Positions 22,957-34,115 of a stretch of 43,131 nt of DNA are shown piece after piece. The first letter of the stretch is position 1; each line of letters begins with the position of its first letter. The stretch comes from Klebsormidium nitens (Eukaryota; Streptophyta; Klebsormidiophyceae; Klebsormidiales; Klebsormidiaceae), in contig DF237593.1 of the NCBI GenBank assembly GCA_000708835.1, positions 1 through 43,131 of the forward strand, given 5' to 3'. Made by a program: the position numbers and the translations under genes. The notes under the pieces are model-generated. The model was given only the letters and a program-made list of their open reading frames with translations. It ran no database searches and was not told where the DNA came from.

Positions 22957-25415
22957 CTACAGCGCCATCTTGCGACCGCCCGGTAGGGGCACGTTGAGGG
23001 GCCCCACTCCCTGAGTGACGTTGGAAGTGCCCGAGTTCACAGTGACACTAAAGTACGGTGTGCTGTACTCGATGCGCGCGTTCTCAATCGATCCGGTCAG
23101 CAGGTCACTCTGCTTCTGGCCCTCCGTCTTCTGCAATGATCAGGGGAGTAGTAGTCGAGTTCAGATTACATAGCAAGGCTGGAAAAGTTCGCCCGTTGCT
23201 GACGAAGGTCACCTAAAAGAAGCCAAGCGTAAAGTAGAAAGCTCCTCATGAAGCCAGAAAAGCTGAGCTAAAACCTTCGAGAGGCTCTTGAACTCGAAAC
23301 GGATGGGGTAAGGTGGGCACGAATGCGAAGCGCATCTTTTTGTGGGTGTCTTATTAAGAGTGCTTCCTCTAGGTCCCGGTTCTTATCCCAATTTGGCTCA
23401 AACAGTTCGTGTCAACTTTGTTTTGAGTTATGGCTATGTCAAGTAAGGTCAAGCCCGAGGAAGGGTGGGGTTGCTTGGGAATTGATATTGGATGCGGGTG
23501 GGGAGCATGTAATTGTGGGTTTGGATTTTTGATCTGTTTGTGCTTGGGGAATTGATCAAAGACAACCCAGGTCTGACTCAACACAAAATACCGATATCTA
23601 TCTTGGCTCGACCCAGTCTGACACTGCGTGGGGGATCATGTCGATGAGCTCAAACGCGAAGAGGTCAACAAGAAATGATCCAACTCAATTATAGCTTCGG
23701 TCTCACTCCACATAAAATCGAGACTCGTCTTGGCTCAACTGAACCCGAGATTATAACTTACCTGCGTGGGCATCATGTTGATGAGCTTCAGCGCAAACGC
23801 GTCCACCTGCTGCTCCAGGACAACTAGACCGAGGCGGATGGGCTCGAAGAAGCCGGCGGTGTAGGGGGCGCCGGCCAGGAAGCCCTTGTCGCCGATAACG
23901 ATAGCGAGCAGCTGCTGGTGGACGGCGACAAAGGTCTTGAGCGTGGCGACAATCTTCTGGGCGTCCGCGTCGGGGTAGGTGAAGCCCGCGGGGACGAAGC
24001 CCTGGAGCGTCAGCACCATTTGGACGCTGTTGGCGATGTTGACGAAGCCCTGGGCCAGCTGCAAAAGAGGGAATAGAGACAGTCAACGATCTGACGAGAA
24101 TTTTCGAAGCGCAGTCTGAAAGACGTGACCCGGGGCAGGGGGGGGGGAGGAGAGAGGGAATAGAAACAGTTAACGATCTGACGAGAATTATCGAAGCGCC
24201 ATCTGAAAGACGTAACCAGGGACGAGGGGAGGGGAGACCAGGAGGATAGCGAGTTTAGAGGGGAGCGGAGTGAGGATTTCAGGTGCTCAAAAGGATAATA
24301 GAGGTATACCTCCAATGATTGCGACATGGGTTACTAAGGGCGGCTAACGAGGCGGGGCGGCGGAATGAGAGGCAGTTTGGAAGATTCGATTGGAAGGGTT
24401 TATGAGGTTAAGGACGAGTCGCGAAGAGGGGAGAAGGGGCGGTTCAAGAGATCTGGAAGGGAAACTTGTGTGAGGCGGTTTGTAAGAAGTGGCCAGCTCG
24501 GGGAGGTTAACAAGTGTGGAGGTGGAAGGAGGAAGCGTTTCGTGGCTAGGCATGATGAGGAAAGCTTTCAAAGATCTGGGCAGCCGCGAAGGGAGGGGGC
24601 GAAGGGGCGGTCAGCAGTTTGGAGCATGTGAGAGCCGGTTTGTAAAGATGCTTAGGAAAGGTTTGAAGTCGCGGCAAGCTCCGAAGAAGAGGGTCAAAGA
24701 GAGGGAGAAAGGGCTCGTGCCTGTGGAAAGGGATGTGAAAAGAAGTGGACAAGAGGTCAGAACGAATCAGACTGGTGAGCGAACTGCAGAACAAAAATAA
24801 TTGACCGTACTCCTATGACCAATTGAAGCAAGCTGAATGGGTGTTGAGGAGACCTTATATTGGTTTCGTGGGACATGTTCACACCGTCTTCAGGTCAAAC
24901 GTTTCCGCCAAAATGCTCCGGAAAGCTACTATTACCCGAAGCCACACTGCTGCTCGTTGACCCCTGAATCTGAGATGATATGAAGAAAGGTACCTCCTCC
25001 ACTGGTATTCAAGAGCTCTTTTGAGTCGGTTTCACCCTTACGCAGAATCAAAGGTGGTTTCTCATATTCCTGAAAGAGTTCGTTTTGAACAGCCGTTCAG
25101 TCTATTGCACACGATCAGTGGCCTGAGAGGATTATACTGATCTTGGGGTCTGCTGGAATGGGGTTTGATGGATCACGAAAGGAGAAAAGTCTTAGCAGAA
25201 ACACCTCCAACAGCAGCACTAACCTGGGGAACTTGCTGCTGGAAGTTGGTGGGAGTGAACTGGGCAACGCTTTGGAGCGAGCGGGAAGTGTCGGTCAGCA
25301 TGCCGATCGCGCCCGTCAGCACGTCAGCACCGATGCCCCTGCATGACGTCTGCGCGGAAGCAGACGTCACCGCCAGCACAACGAAGAAGAGAGTGGCCAG
25401 AGCGCGGGGAGCCAT
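22957..25415 (-). CDS. Secreted alpha-helical protein, tentatively HsbA-like
   Basis: Three exons read on the minus strand join in phase 0: 25415-25224, 24058-23762 and 23130-22957, giving 220 residues. Residues 1-21 are a clear signal peptide (MAPRALATLFFVVLAVTSASA). The middle is a run of amphipathic helices with IVATLKTFVAVHQQLLAIVI, then PYTAGFFEPIRLGLVVLEQQ and VDAFALKLINMMPTQ. The pattern of helix-LLxxxI, then P-I/L-helix-VD-F resembles fungal hydrophobic-surface-binding protein A and cell-wall galactomannoprotein-type domains; this is by eye and uncertain. The C-terminus is polar (VTVNSGTSNVTQ with one N-glycosylation sequon, NVT) and ends GGRKMAL. Cell-wall or apoplastic location is inferred from the signal peptide and lack of other membrane segments. 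All splice junctions are canonical (ccccag|gttagt, acgcag|gtaagt). Confidence 0.72.
24066..24221. repeat. Tandem duplication of about 69 bases, 87-base offset, within an intron
   Basis: Positions 24066-24134 and 24153-24221 share agagggaatag.acagt.aacg, then atctgacgagaatt.tcgaa and tctgaaagacgt, separated by a G-rich spacer. The pair lies in the first intron of the secreted-protein gene, immediately upstream (in transcript sense) of its second exon. Confidence 0.75.
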
Positions 25416-25709
25416 CGGATCTGCAAAAAGGAGTCAGTGAGATGAGCATTTGAGCATTGCCGGAGCGTGGATTGGTTCTATGACTTGTGGGCTTACTTTT
25501 CGTCCCTTTCTGTTAAGCGCAAGAAGGATTTCAGAAAAGGAAGAGGGACCATTGAGCAGGAGACTAGGATGAAAGCTACGGTTACTTGGAGTACGCAGTG
25601 CTGCGCCGTCAACGCTCGTTTTGAAACGGAAACAAGGACCCAAGCCTGATAACGGTCAGCCCGTAAAGCCCGTTGAGCCCCATACTTTTCTTGAGTAGGA
25701 TTCATCTGA

Positions 25710-25719
25710 TTATATATAC
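25710..25719 (-). promoter_or_regulatory. Candidate TATA box of the secreted-protein gene
   Basis: The minus strand reads gtatatataa about 295 bases before the ATG at 25415. Distance allows a leader of roughly 260 bases. No other clear TATA motif is closer. Confidence 0.35.
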
Positions 25720-28603
25720 TTATCATGGAGGAACAAGGAGACCAGTTCTTACACCTTCAGTTCAGTGTCCAACAGAAGAATCCGCTACATAGCAATGCCT
25801 AATGCGCAGGTCAGCTTTTGGCTGTTCTCATAATTCTAAAAGTAGGAAGCTGAAAATGGGCTGGGAAAAATGTAGTGAAGCATACTCTCAAAAGCCAAAT
25901 GGTTCATTGACTTCTGAATTCAAACCTCATGGTTCACACAAGATAGTCCACAAACAAGTTGGTTTAAAACTCCTGAAGAGAAGTCCCTCCATACGTGACA
26001 TTGAAAGATCAACACCACTCTGTCAAAACTCTTAAGGAAGTCTTTACGAGTGCCCCAACGTCAAAAAAGGGAGCTTGTTGTGTGACTGGAAGTAGCCTTG
26101 AATAAACCCGGAACCACTGGAATGAATGCAAGCAGCTGATTAATGATCCGCCAAAGCGTCACGCAGAAGGAACGCAATCAACCGAACTTCAGAAGCACCA
26201 TGCACTGAGTGGGCTCTGAGTATCCCTTGTTTACATTGCATACATTCATCCAACCAGCAGCTCGTCACTGCTACTACTACACACCGTGACCAGCAGCGGC
26301 CTTTTGAACGTCCCTGACCAAAGCCGTCACAGCAGTCATACTGGCTGGCTGAATCAACTCCTTGCAGAACGAAGAACTTCATAAGAGAATGGAATCCGAA
26401 ATTTAAGATGGCAAACGCGCGGGTGTAGATAACAGCCAGGAGAACCAGTAGCACAAAGCCAATCTATAACTAAAAGAGAAAGGAAAAGCCAAAAGAGAAG
26501 TGGTAATCCGAGGCCCACCTCAATTGATGCGGCACGGAGCGGAGACCAATGCAAGCTTTGGAGGCGCTTTGGATTGCTGTGGGGTCGAAGAAGTAGCTCG
26601 ACGCCTGAGAGCTTTGAAGTTGCTTTGGGAAAGTGGAAAGAAGTGAGGATTTGGTTTGGCGCTCGCAGCGTTTTATACTCATCGAGCGGGGCCTTGCGTC
26701 TCACTTTCAGTACTTGAAGTCTCATGAGTCACGTATACAGTCTAGAGACGTCTAGGCTACAGTATAGACATGTACAAACGGGTTGGCACTGGGCTGCAAG
26801 GCGCAAACCCGTGTGCGCTCAGGCGGCTGCACTATCATCATCTGCATTATTATTCGCATCATACGTACCAGTACGTCTTTGACTACCTATGGTAGATTGG
26901 CCGCCAGAATTGTTAAACCAGTCCAGATTCCACACTGCACAGTGTGAGTCTGTGAGTTCAGAGGACAGGGGGAGCGGCACGACTTAGGACGGCGGTCCTG
27001 AGATGAGAGGTAGATCTACCCGACGAATGTATCCAAGGCACGAATCACGGTCCACCAGTGACAAGCCAGTACTACTTCAGCAGCTGCAGCCTGCAACCAC
27101 GTACCTAGTCACACCGATGATTGCTCAGTGGGCGAGCAGTGAGCACTCAGCACTGTGAGTGGCTGAGCAGCTGATTCGGAGACTCAATTCAAAAGAATGC
27201 CACGGTCCACGTGGCAGTGCAGGTTAAACTTGAGTAAACCTTGCAAGGGAGTCGGGACTCGGGAGCGGCGGGACTCGGTACCGTCTACCCTCCGTCTACC
27301 TATTCTATGCTCATCAGAAGAGGCGGCTCCTGAGAGGCTCTTGACAAGCCTGATATATTGTTCCAGCCTTCCAGGCTCAGCCAATCACAGTCCTGGAAAG
27401 CTGGAGCCTGGAACTTTCAAGTTATCTCTCGTACCGGTATTAATGGCTTCCAACGCCGGACGTAGACGCGTCCACGCCTCAAGCATGGTGGACCTTCGAG
27501 TATTACCTCAGAATGACGTACCCAGGTGCATGACTTGGGATGACGTCAGTAAACCGCTAGACCTGCGTAACAGTGACGCCAAACACAGAGCAATCAGCCG
27601 CAATGATGGGACCTTTAATTACTGTGCCCTCACGGTCAAATCCGTGCATGATTTTACGAATGATTGATCGAGCATGGCATCATGCATATCGGCTACGAAT
27701 TGGCTCACGAGACTGGAGCAAACTTGGAATAGTTAGGGCTAGCCGCTACCGGTACTTGCGCACCGCGGTCCGCGAAGCGTCCTTCCAGTCTGACCTGAGG
27801 GAAACCGGTGTTTACCACGAACGCCAAACGTAACCGACCGATTTCGAGGGAAACCTCAGAAACCGACTGGGGGCTGCCCTGTGTTGGTCGGAAAACCGAC
27901 TGATATTATGGGCGTCGGTTTAGTGTTAGTCTTTGGTGTGTTCTTATTGTCCTACTATTGAAGTGGAGAGCTTGTGGTCAAAAACATAGTCGAAGTCGCC
28001 TGAATGGAAGAATATACCTACTTGTTTTCGTCTGCTTCTCTGCTCCATATTAGACCAACACCTCTTCGATTTGGGGGATTGGAGCCTCATTGGAACGGCC
28101 CAGAATACTGGAAAGCGAGTGTTATCCTCTTCTACACCGTATTTGTCCACCAAACCGACTCTGTTCATCTGGGTCGCCGGTTAGCCAGAAGCCCAACTCC
28201 GACCGACTGGTCGTGGGATTCGGCCGACCGCCCTCAAGGTGGCCGGTTTTGCGCCGGGTTCTCAAAAACCTCGTGGTAAATTGTAATCACTGCTGCTGAC
28301 CATGAATCCTGCAAATCGCAACCGAAGATGCGCCACAGCGGCCACACTCTCACACTTTTACTCTTTTACTACCTAGCTTCCCTGTGGCGCTCGTGAGAAG
28401 CGACCCTGTCCAGTCGCGTCCCCGTCGCGTCACGACTTCACGGGCCTGAAACCTAGACGTCGTAAACCCCTCAGCTCAAGGCTCCCAAACTGCACAAGTT
28501 GAAGCACGCAACACAACCCAGATCGAGTTGCGTGCTTCCCCCAAGAGGGTCCCCTGGGCCCTTGCTATTAAAAGCCTCAAGCGGCCTGGGCCCAGGATCG
28601 GCT
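25720..28603. other. Gene-poor region upstream of the assembly gap
   Basis: No gene is firmly supported. A minus-strand TATA motif (tataaaa, 26677-26671) precedes short minus-strand frames, one with an ATG-initiated 80-residue Cys-containing end (MKFFVLQGVDSASQ, stop at 26140); this is weak. Bases 27800-28280 are rich in aaccgac/gtcggtt words in both orientations, with tttaccacga near 27811 and its inverse near 28275, which could be a decayed TIR element. Confidence 0.3.
28501..28538. repeat. Perfect 11-base-pair hairpin next to the gap
   Basis: gaagcacgcaa at 28501-28511 is the exact reverse complement of ttgcgtgcttc at 28528-28538, with a 16-base loop. A 12-base palindrome (cctgggcccagg, 28585-28596) follows just before the run of Ns. 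Confidence 0.7.
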
Positions 28604-29586
28604 NNNNNNNNNNNNNNNNNNNNNNNNNNNNNNNNNNNNNNNNNNNNNNNNNNNNNNNNNNNNNNNNNNNNNNNNNNNNNNNNNNNNNNNNNNNNNNNNN
28701 NNNNNNNNNNNNNNNNNNNNNNNNNNNNNNNNNNNNNNNNNNNNNNNNNNNNNNNNNNNNNNNNNNNNNNNNNNNNNNNNNNNNNNNNNNNNNNNNNNNN
28801 NNNNNNNNNNNNNNNNNNNNNNNNNNNNNNNNNNNNNNNNNNNNNNNNNNNNNNNNNNNNNNNNNNNNNNNNNNNNNNNNNNNNNNNNNNNNNNNNNNNN
28901 NNNNNNNNNNNNNNNNNNNNNNNNNNNNNNNNNNNNNNNNNNNNNNNNNNNNNNNNNNNNNNNNNNNNNNNNNNNNNNNNNNNNNNNNNNNNNNNNNNNN
29001 NNNNNNNNNNNNNNNNNNNNNNNNNNNNNNNNNNNNNNNNNNNNNNNNNNNNNNNNNNNNNNNNNNNNNNNNNNNNNNNNNNNNNNNNNNNNNNNNNNNN
29101 NNNNNNNNNNNNNNNNNNNNNNNNNNNNNNNNNNNNNNNNNNNNNNNNNNNNNNNNNNNNNNNNNNNNNNNNNNNNNNNNNNNNNNNNNNNNNNNNNNNN
29201 NNNNNNNNNNNNNNNNNNNNNNNNNNNNNNNNNNNNNNNNNNNNNNNNNNNNNNNNNNNNNNNNNNNNNNNNNNNNNNNNNNNNNNNNNNNNNNNNNNNN
29301 NNNNNNNNNNNNNNNNNNNNNNNNNNNNNNNNNNNNNNNNNNNNNNNNNNNNNNNNNNNNNNNNNNNNNNNNNNNNNNNNNNNNNNNNNNNNNNNNNNNN
29401 NNNNNNNNNNNNNNNNNNNNNNNNNNNNNNNNNNNNNNNNNNNNNNNNNNNNNNNNNNNNNNNNNNNNNNNNNNNNNNNNNNNNNNNNNNNNNNNNNNNN
29501 NNNNNNNNNNNNNNNNNNNNNNNNNNNNNNNNNNNNNNNNNNNNNNNNNNNNNNNNNNNNNNNNNNNNNNNNNNNNNNNNNNNNNN
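28604..29586. other. Assembly gap (983 Ns)
   Basis: Unresolved bases. Any reading frame across it is meaningless. Both flanks carry gcctgggccc (28584-28593 and 29600-29609), so an unresolved repeat copy is a likely cause. Confidence 0.98.
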
Positions 29587-29600
29587 TAAGTAGGGTCTCG

Positions 29601-30107
29601 CCTGGGCCCGGAGTTGGGATCATCAGTGATCACGGATGGCAGTACGTACCGTACTACGTTGTCCAGGTTCCAGCCAAGTTGGAGTTGCAATCCGATTCGA
29701 GTTAAAGGTCAATTATGATGATCATGATGATGGTCAGCTGATGGTTCACGAATCTCCACGAGCCTGACGAGCGGGGCCGCGAGCAGCACTATTATTTGGC
29801 ACAGTAATCATGAATTCAATGAGAGGCCTGTCCTGGACCCGGCTAGGTCGCAGAGTCACGGTGAAGGTCGCGGACGAAGGTCGCGGACATCGCGGAAAGT
29901 CGCGGAAAGTCGCGAAACGTCGCGGGGGATTGCAAGCATCTAAACATAATAAGTTGCTTCAGAACATGTTTACCAAAGGTTTATAAAGTTGCGGTGAAGG
30001 TCGCGAAGTTCGCATAATAAAGTCGCGGAGCAGTCGCGTAAAGTCGCGCAAAATCGCGGAAAGTCGCGCAACGTCGCAGGCAACTCTGGCAACTTCCGGG
30101 CCCAGGA
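29601..30107. mobile_element. Candidate short TIR element carrying TCGCG arrays
   Basis: The left end cctgggcccggagttg (29601-29616) matches the reverse complement of the right end (cctgggcccggaagttg, ending at 30107) with one indel. The 507-base interior has no coding frame and holds two arrays of TCGCG words. No convincing target-site duplication was found, and a related cctgggccc occurs beyond the gap at 28585. The assignment as a mobile element is therefore tentative. Confidence 0.4.
29866..30079. repeat. Two arrays of TCGCG words at 10-base spacing
   Basis: TCGCG begins at 29868, 29881, 29890, 29900, 29910 and 29920, and again at 30001, 30023, 30034, 30044, 30054 and 30064, with a final tcgca at 30074. 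The consensus is roughly aagtcgcgga. Within each array the step is mostly exactly 10 bases. The arrays are separated by about 75 bases of AT-richer sequence. Confidence 0.8.
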
Positions 30108-31668
30108 TAGGCCTAATGAGTTTGCTTCGCTTGCCGCTCTACTAGCTAGGTATCTAGCATTCTGTTGAAGACAGCAAGCGAAAGCGAGTACTTCAGTAAG
30201 AGCCTCTAGTTGGCAAATGTCAGTGAAGTATGATATGACGGCCATCTGCAGCCGTTCTAGCTTCTAGCCACGAAGCCATGCCAAGCTAGTAGGCGGCGAC
30301 TTCGAATGAGCTTCGAATGCCAGAGCTCTACTGAAGGGCTGATCTTCAACAGTTGCTTAGAAGTAATTTACGGACCTACAGGAATTTGTTTGACACGTCC
30401 AGTGGGGGGTTGGGGAGCTCAATGATGTCCAGTGGACTGTTGTACTGTGTACAGCTATCGTACATCGATATAATTGCAATTTGTCTTGGAACAATGAGGT
30501 ATATTCCCCATAGTGCTAGATGAGTTTGCTCTTCAAGCGCGGCCTAGCTACTATATGTGACCTTCTTGTCGAGATCGTGTGCACTGTGCAGCCAGATTTC
30601 CATGATGCCTTGTACATTTTGGATGGGTAAGCCACATGCACAATATTGCAATATCATGAAGATCATAATTCCGGAATTTCGAGCATCAGCACTCAGCAGC
30701 GGCGCTGCCCGGGGCGCGGTCGCCCATCGGACCGTCTACCCATCAGCGCTCAAATTGACGTCACGCTTACACAACCGGATGAATCAGATAGTAACCCAGC
30801 TTTAACTGTGACTGAATTGCGCCGCAGAGAAAACCAAGCAGTGTGTGGGGTTCCAGAAGTGCAAACTAGAGTCCACGTTCTCCTAGTTCCACGGGGTCTT
30901 CTGTAGTCATATGCAAATGGCACGTGCTCGACGCTCGAGCATCAAAAGGAATCTTGGCTAACATCTTGAAGCCAAGGGCACGCCTAATAATCACATTGCG
31001 CCACGATCAGGCGTTGGAACCGTCGTCGATCCGGACTTACATGCCTGTGGGGTCAGATCTGGCCGCCGCCATGTGAGCGCAGTATGCGTACGTTGTTCCG
31101 TGAATGCAGGCGCGGCCTGTTGCGACGCGGGAAAGCTGCAAGCTGAGCTATCATTGTCACGCTGAGCTAAAAGTGTAGATAATCTAGCTGGACGCTTCTT
31201 CTCAGTCACATAGCGAGCTGATAACTGATCGAATACATTGCGTTGCTTTGAGGAGCCTGAGTTCAAGAAGATGCTCCATGCATATGATCCATCATCCATG
31301 GCCACAAACAATATATCGAAGCTTGTTCCAAGTTTAATTTCAATTGAGCTGCCGGATTGCCGGGATGTTTCTTACAATCGTACTAGTCTCAAAGCTCGGA
31401 TATATCAGTGCAGGAGGCCTCGTTGTGCCCGTTTAATTATAGTGTCAAGACCTTAGACTGGGAAGAGAAATCACAAGGCTGCTCGGTTCAGGTCATGCAT
31501 GACTAGATTGTCTAGCAACTCGAAGAGCTGATATCAAGGCCCGAATCCTACTCTAACCTGAGTACGTTATCAGCTTCGGTAGACTGCTCGACGCGGTGTG
31601 AACTCACTCAAACGACAGAAGCAAACGCGTGCGCGGCTGTTTGATTCCCCTAGGCATGCGACCAGTAA
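30108..31668. other. Intergenic, nothing recognised
   Basis: About 1.5 kb downstream of the ALKBH2 gene's 3' end. Only short frames without family resemblance were seen, and no RNA gene or ordered repeat. Confidence 0.45.
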
Positions 31669-34115
31669 TCACGAGGGTTCCAATACAGTTCGGAACGTCA
31701 AGCTCAGCCGGGTTCCTTTCACAGCTTTCCGCTTGGGAACCGCATGCTCCCAGTCTCGCTGCATATTTCCCCGCATCAGTAAGACGTCTCCGTTTCCCAA
31801 GTAAAAACTAAATTTGCTCGTCTCTTCCCCTAGCTCTTTCTCATCCTGCGTTTCTCCCCTCGAACTGATCACATCAACAGCTGACACCTTTTCTCGCTTT
31901 GTTCTTTTTGTCCCATGAGCTGAATCGACTTCTGCGCTGGCCCGCTTGCTTCTGACCTTTCTGCGTACGAGAAAGTCGCGTGACGTTCCGAGACTGAGAG
32001 ACGCGATTGTCGGGGCGATGCCGAACAGCTTCTCGGCGTCCGAATGCCAGGCAACGGACGAGTCGCCGTCCGCGTACCGGTTGATCAGGCAGCTGTTGAA
32101 TGCGTACCCGGGAACCGCCTCGCACACCTGCACAAGCCTGGGCAGTTGTTAGTGACTGTGGCAAATGTGGGCTGCTCGAATCAGTCTGCTAGTGAGCCGG
32201 TCGAGTCGAAGTCGCCGCAAGGAGGGCTTGGGGTCCAGACACTAAAGAATACACTGTGACCCCAGATTGAAAAGGGGTCCCAGCATAGGTATAAATAGGT
32301 CCGAGAAAAGTGAAAGCTTTAAAAAGACTCGAACGGAATCTGTTTCTGGCATGATCCTGAACCACCGAACCAGGGCTCGAAATTGCCACAAAGGCCTTGG
32401 CAGAAGCAGAACGACTTAAAGAGAGACTTCGCTAAGAAGACTCTGGTCACCTGTAAAGCAGCAAAACATACAGGCAGGTTGACGAAGGCAAGCGCGTTAG
32501 CACACAGAAAGCAGCGCGCTACAATAGGAAGGGAATATCTAAACGGTCTTAGAAAGCGGAATGCTGAACCCCAGTGATCGTATCATTTTTCGCATGATTT
32601 TATAACAGCACAGAAGGGACTAGTGCCGGGAGTGGCTCGGATGTGACGGGCAAAGAAACGAGGACACTTGAACGTCCCCAAACCAGGGAAAAGAAACGTG
32701 GCTTAATCGTGCAAATTTCCGGATAGGCAAAAGACGACCTGCTCCGACGTAGACTTGACAAGAGAATTTGGCATAACTCGGATGGAAGCGGGTGGTCAGC
32801 ATATGCAACAAGTGAGACTAGGATTTTTTTAGGGGGACAACTGGATTGTGCTGTCTCAGCCCTCTCAGTTCGTCTCGAACTTCAAATGAGATTCCGCTCT
32901 TCCAAGCTTGTAGACGCCCCTGCTTTTCCAGCGATCCTTATAAGGTGCATCAGCTGGTTCTGTCAATGACAAATCAGTGCTCCAGCCTTAGCTGATTAGT
33001 GACAGAACCGGCATGGGGTGCAGAAAGACGATCCTTGTAACCAACACAAAATCAAACGGTATCAGGACTCAGTTGAGCGCTCACCGCATCTCTGATTGCT
33101 TGTAGCACTGGAAAGTCGTCCCAAATGTGGTACGCGGGTGCATGTCCGCTGTACTTGAGAGGCTTTAACCCCGGGTCCGCGATGTAGAACGTTTCTCTTG
33201 GCTGCGCAGAAAAGGCATGGGCTTCGAATCGTCCGTGAAGGAGAGACCGGCGAAACAAGGCAGACTATTCTCGTAATCGAGGGACCAGGAGTGGGCTACC
33301 TTACTGAAGGCGATTGTGAACTTCACCATGCAGAAACCACAACTAACAAAGATTCTGCAGAATCATCGACTTCTTTAATCATAAATCCTGTTGTCCAGCA
33401 ATTGAGGTATGTCCGCTGAAAACGTCAATCCACAAGATCCTGCCGCCAATCACACCTCTGAAATGATCAAGCTTCATCCGTTGCTGCCAAGGACCCCTCC
33501 GTCAGAGATCGCAGGGACAGGGTTCTTTCAGTCTCAATCTTGAGCATTTTCGCGGTGGCTTCCTCATGAAAGACTGACAAGTAGAGCTGGGACTCAATGT
33601 AATTGGCTTTTGTCCTCTTGTTTGTGTCAGGAGGTCACTCGCATCGGGAGGGCATATCCAGTCAGCATCCGCGCCGTTGTGGCTGCTGATTCTGCCGCGC
33701 AACAAACCCCAAAGATCAATAGTACCTCTGGTCACCAGAGAATTGTGACCCTTCGCTCAAACCTCTGCCTTCTACTACATGCAACAGGACTGACTGCCAC
33801 AACGTTCAACGACTACTGAGCTGCACAACAGCATACCACATAGAAAAATGAGAGCCCTCACAGAAACTTTGTGGATCACACTACTGGCAATAGATTCATC
33901 ACACAGCTGCTCACCTGCAGAGACCTGCGTCCCCTGACAAAGATCTCGGGCCTCTCCCAGGGCAGACTACTATCCAGCGCCTTGAACCATTCATCCGCCT
34001 GGTCTGCTGCAAAGTGGCCCGGCAGATAGGAGATGCTGGACCCGCCCCCTAGGTCCAATTCCTGAGCAGCCCTAGTTGCTGCTGTTGGGGGATCCCTGCG
34101 TGTCTTGGCGGTCAT
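31669..34115 (-). CDS. ALKBH2: ALKBH2-type DNA oxidative demethylase (AlkB family, Fe(II)/2-oxoglutarate dioxygenase)
   Basis: Three exons on the minus strand join in phase 0: 34115-33915, 33201-33085 and 32127-31669, giving 258 residues, close to the 261 of human ALKBH2. The order of blocks matches: ISYLPGHF and WERPEIFVRGR, then PRETFYIADPG and LKYSGHAPAYHIWDDFPVLQ, then FNSCLINRYADG, AWHSDAE, IASLSLGTSRDFLVRRK, GDVLLMRGNMQRDWEHAVP and TRLSLTFR. Iron ligands are H134, D136 and H234; the 2-oxoglutarate-binding R-x5-R is R246/R252; N-R-Y at 122-124 is also conserved. The family removes 1-methyladenine and 3-methylcytosine from DNA. A Lys/Arg- and Glu-rich insertion at about 163-209 (KRTKREK) separates two core strands and could act as a nuclear signal. 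Divergent from the nicotinamidase gene. Confidence 0.9.
32956..33009. repeat. Imperfect hairpin in the ALKBH2 intron
   Basis: ggttctgtca at 32956 pairs with tgacagaacc ending at 33009, and aatcag pairs with ctgatt inside it, leaving a loop of about 17 bases and a small internal bulge. It lies in the second intron and could be a decayed MITE tip or a structured RNA; nothing decides between these. Confidence 0.5.

Noticed and set aside
27197-27667. 156-residue plus-strand frame
   Set aside because: It resembles no protein family, has no supporting splice or promoter signals and lies in a repeat-rich stretch.
28476-29690. Long open frames across the gap on both strands
   Set aside because: They consist almost entirely of unknown bases; Ns cannot show stops.
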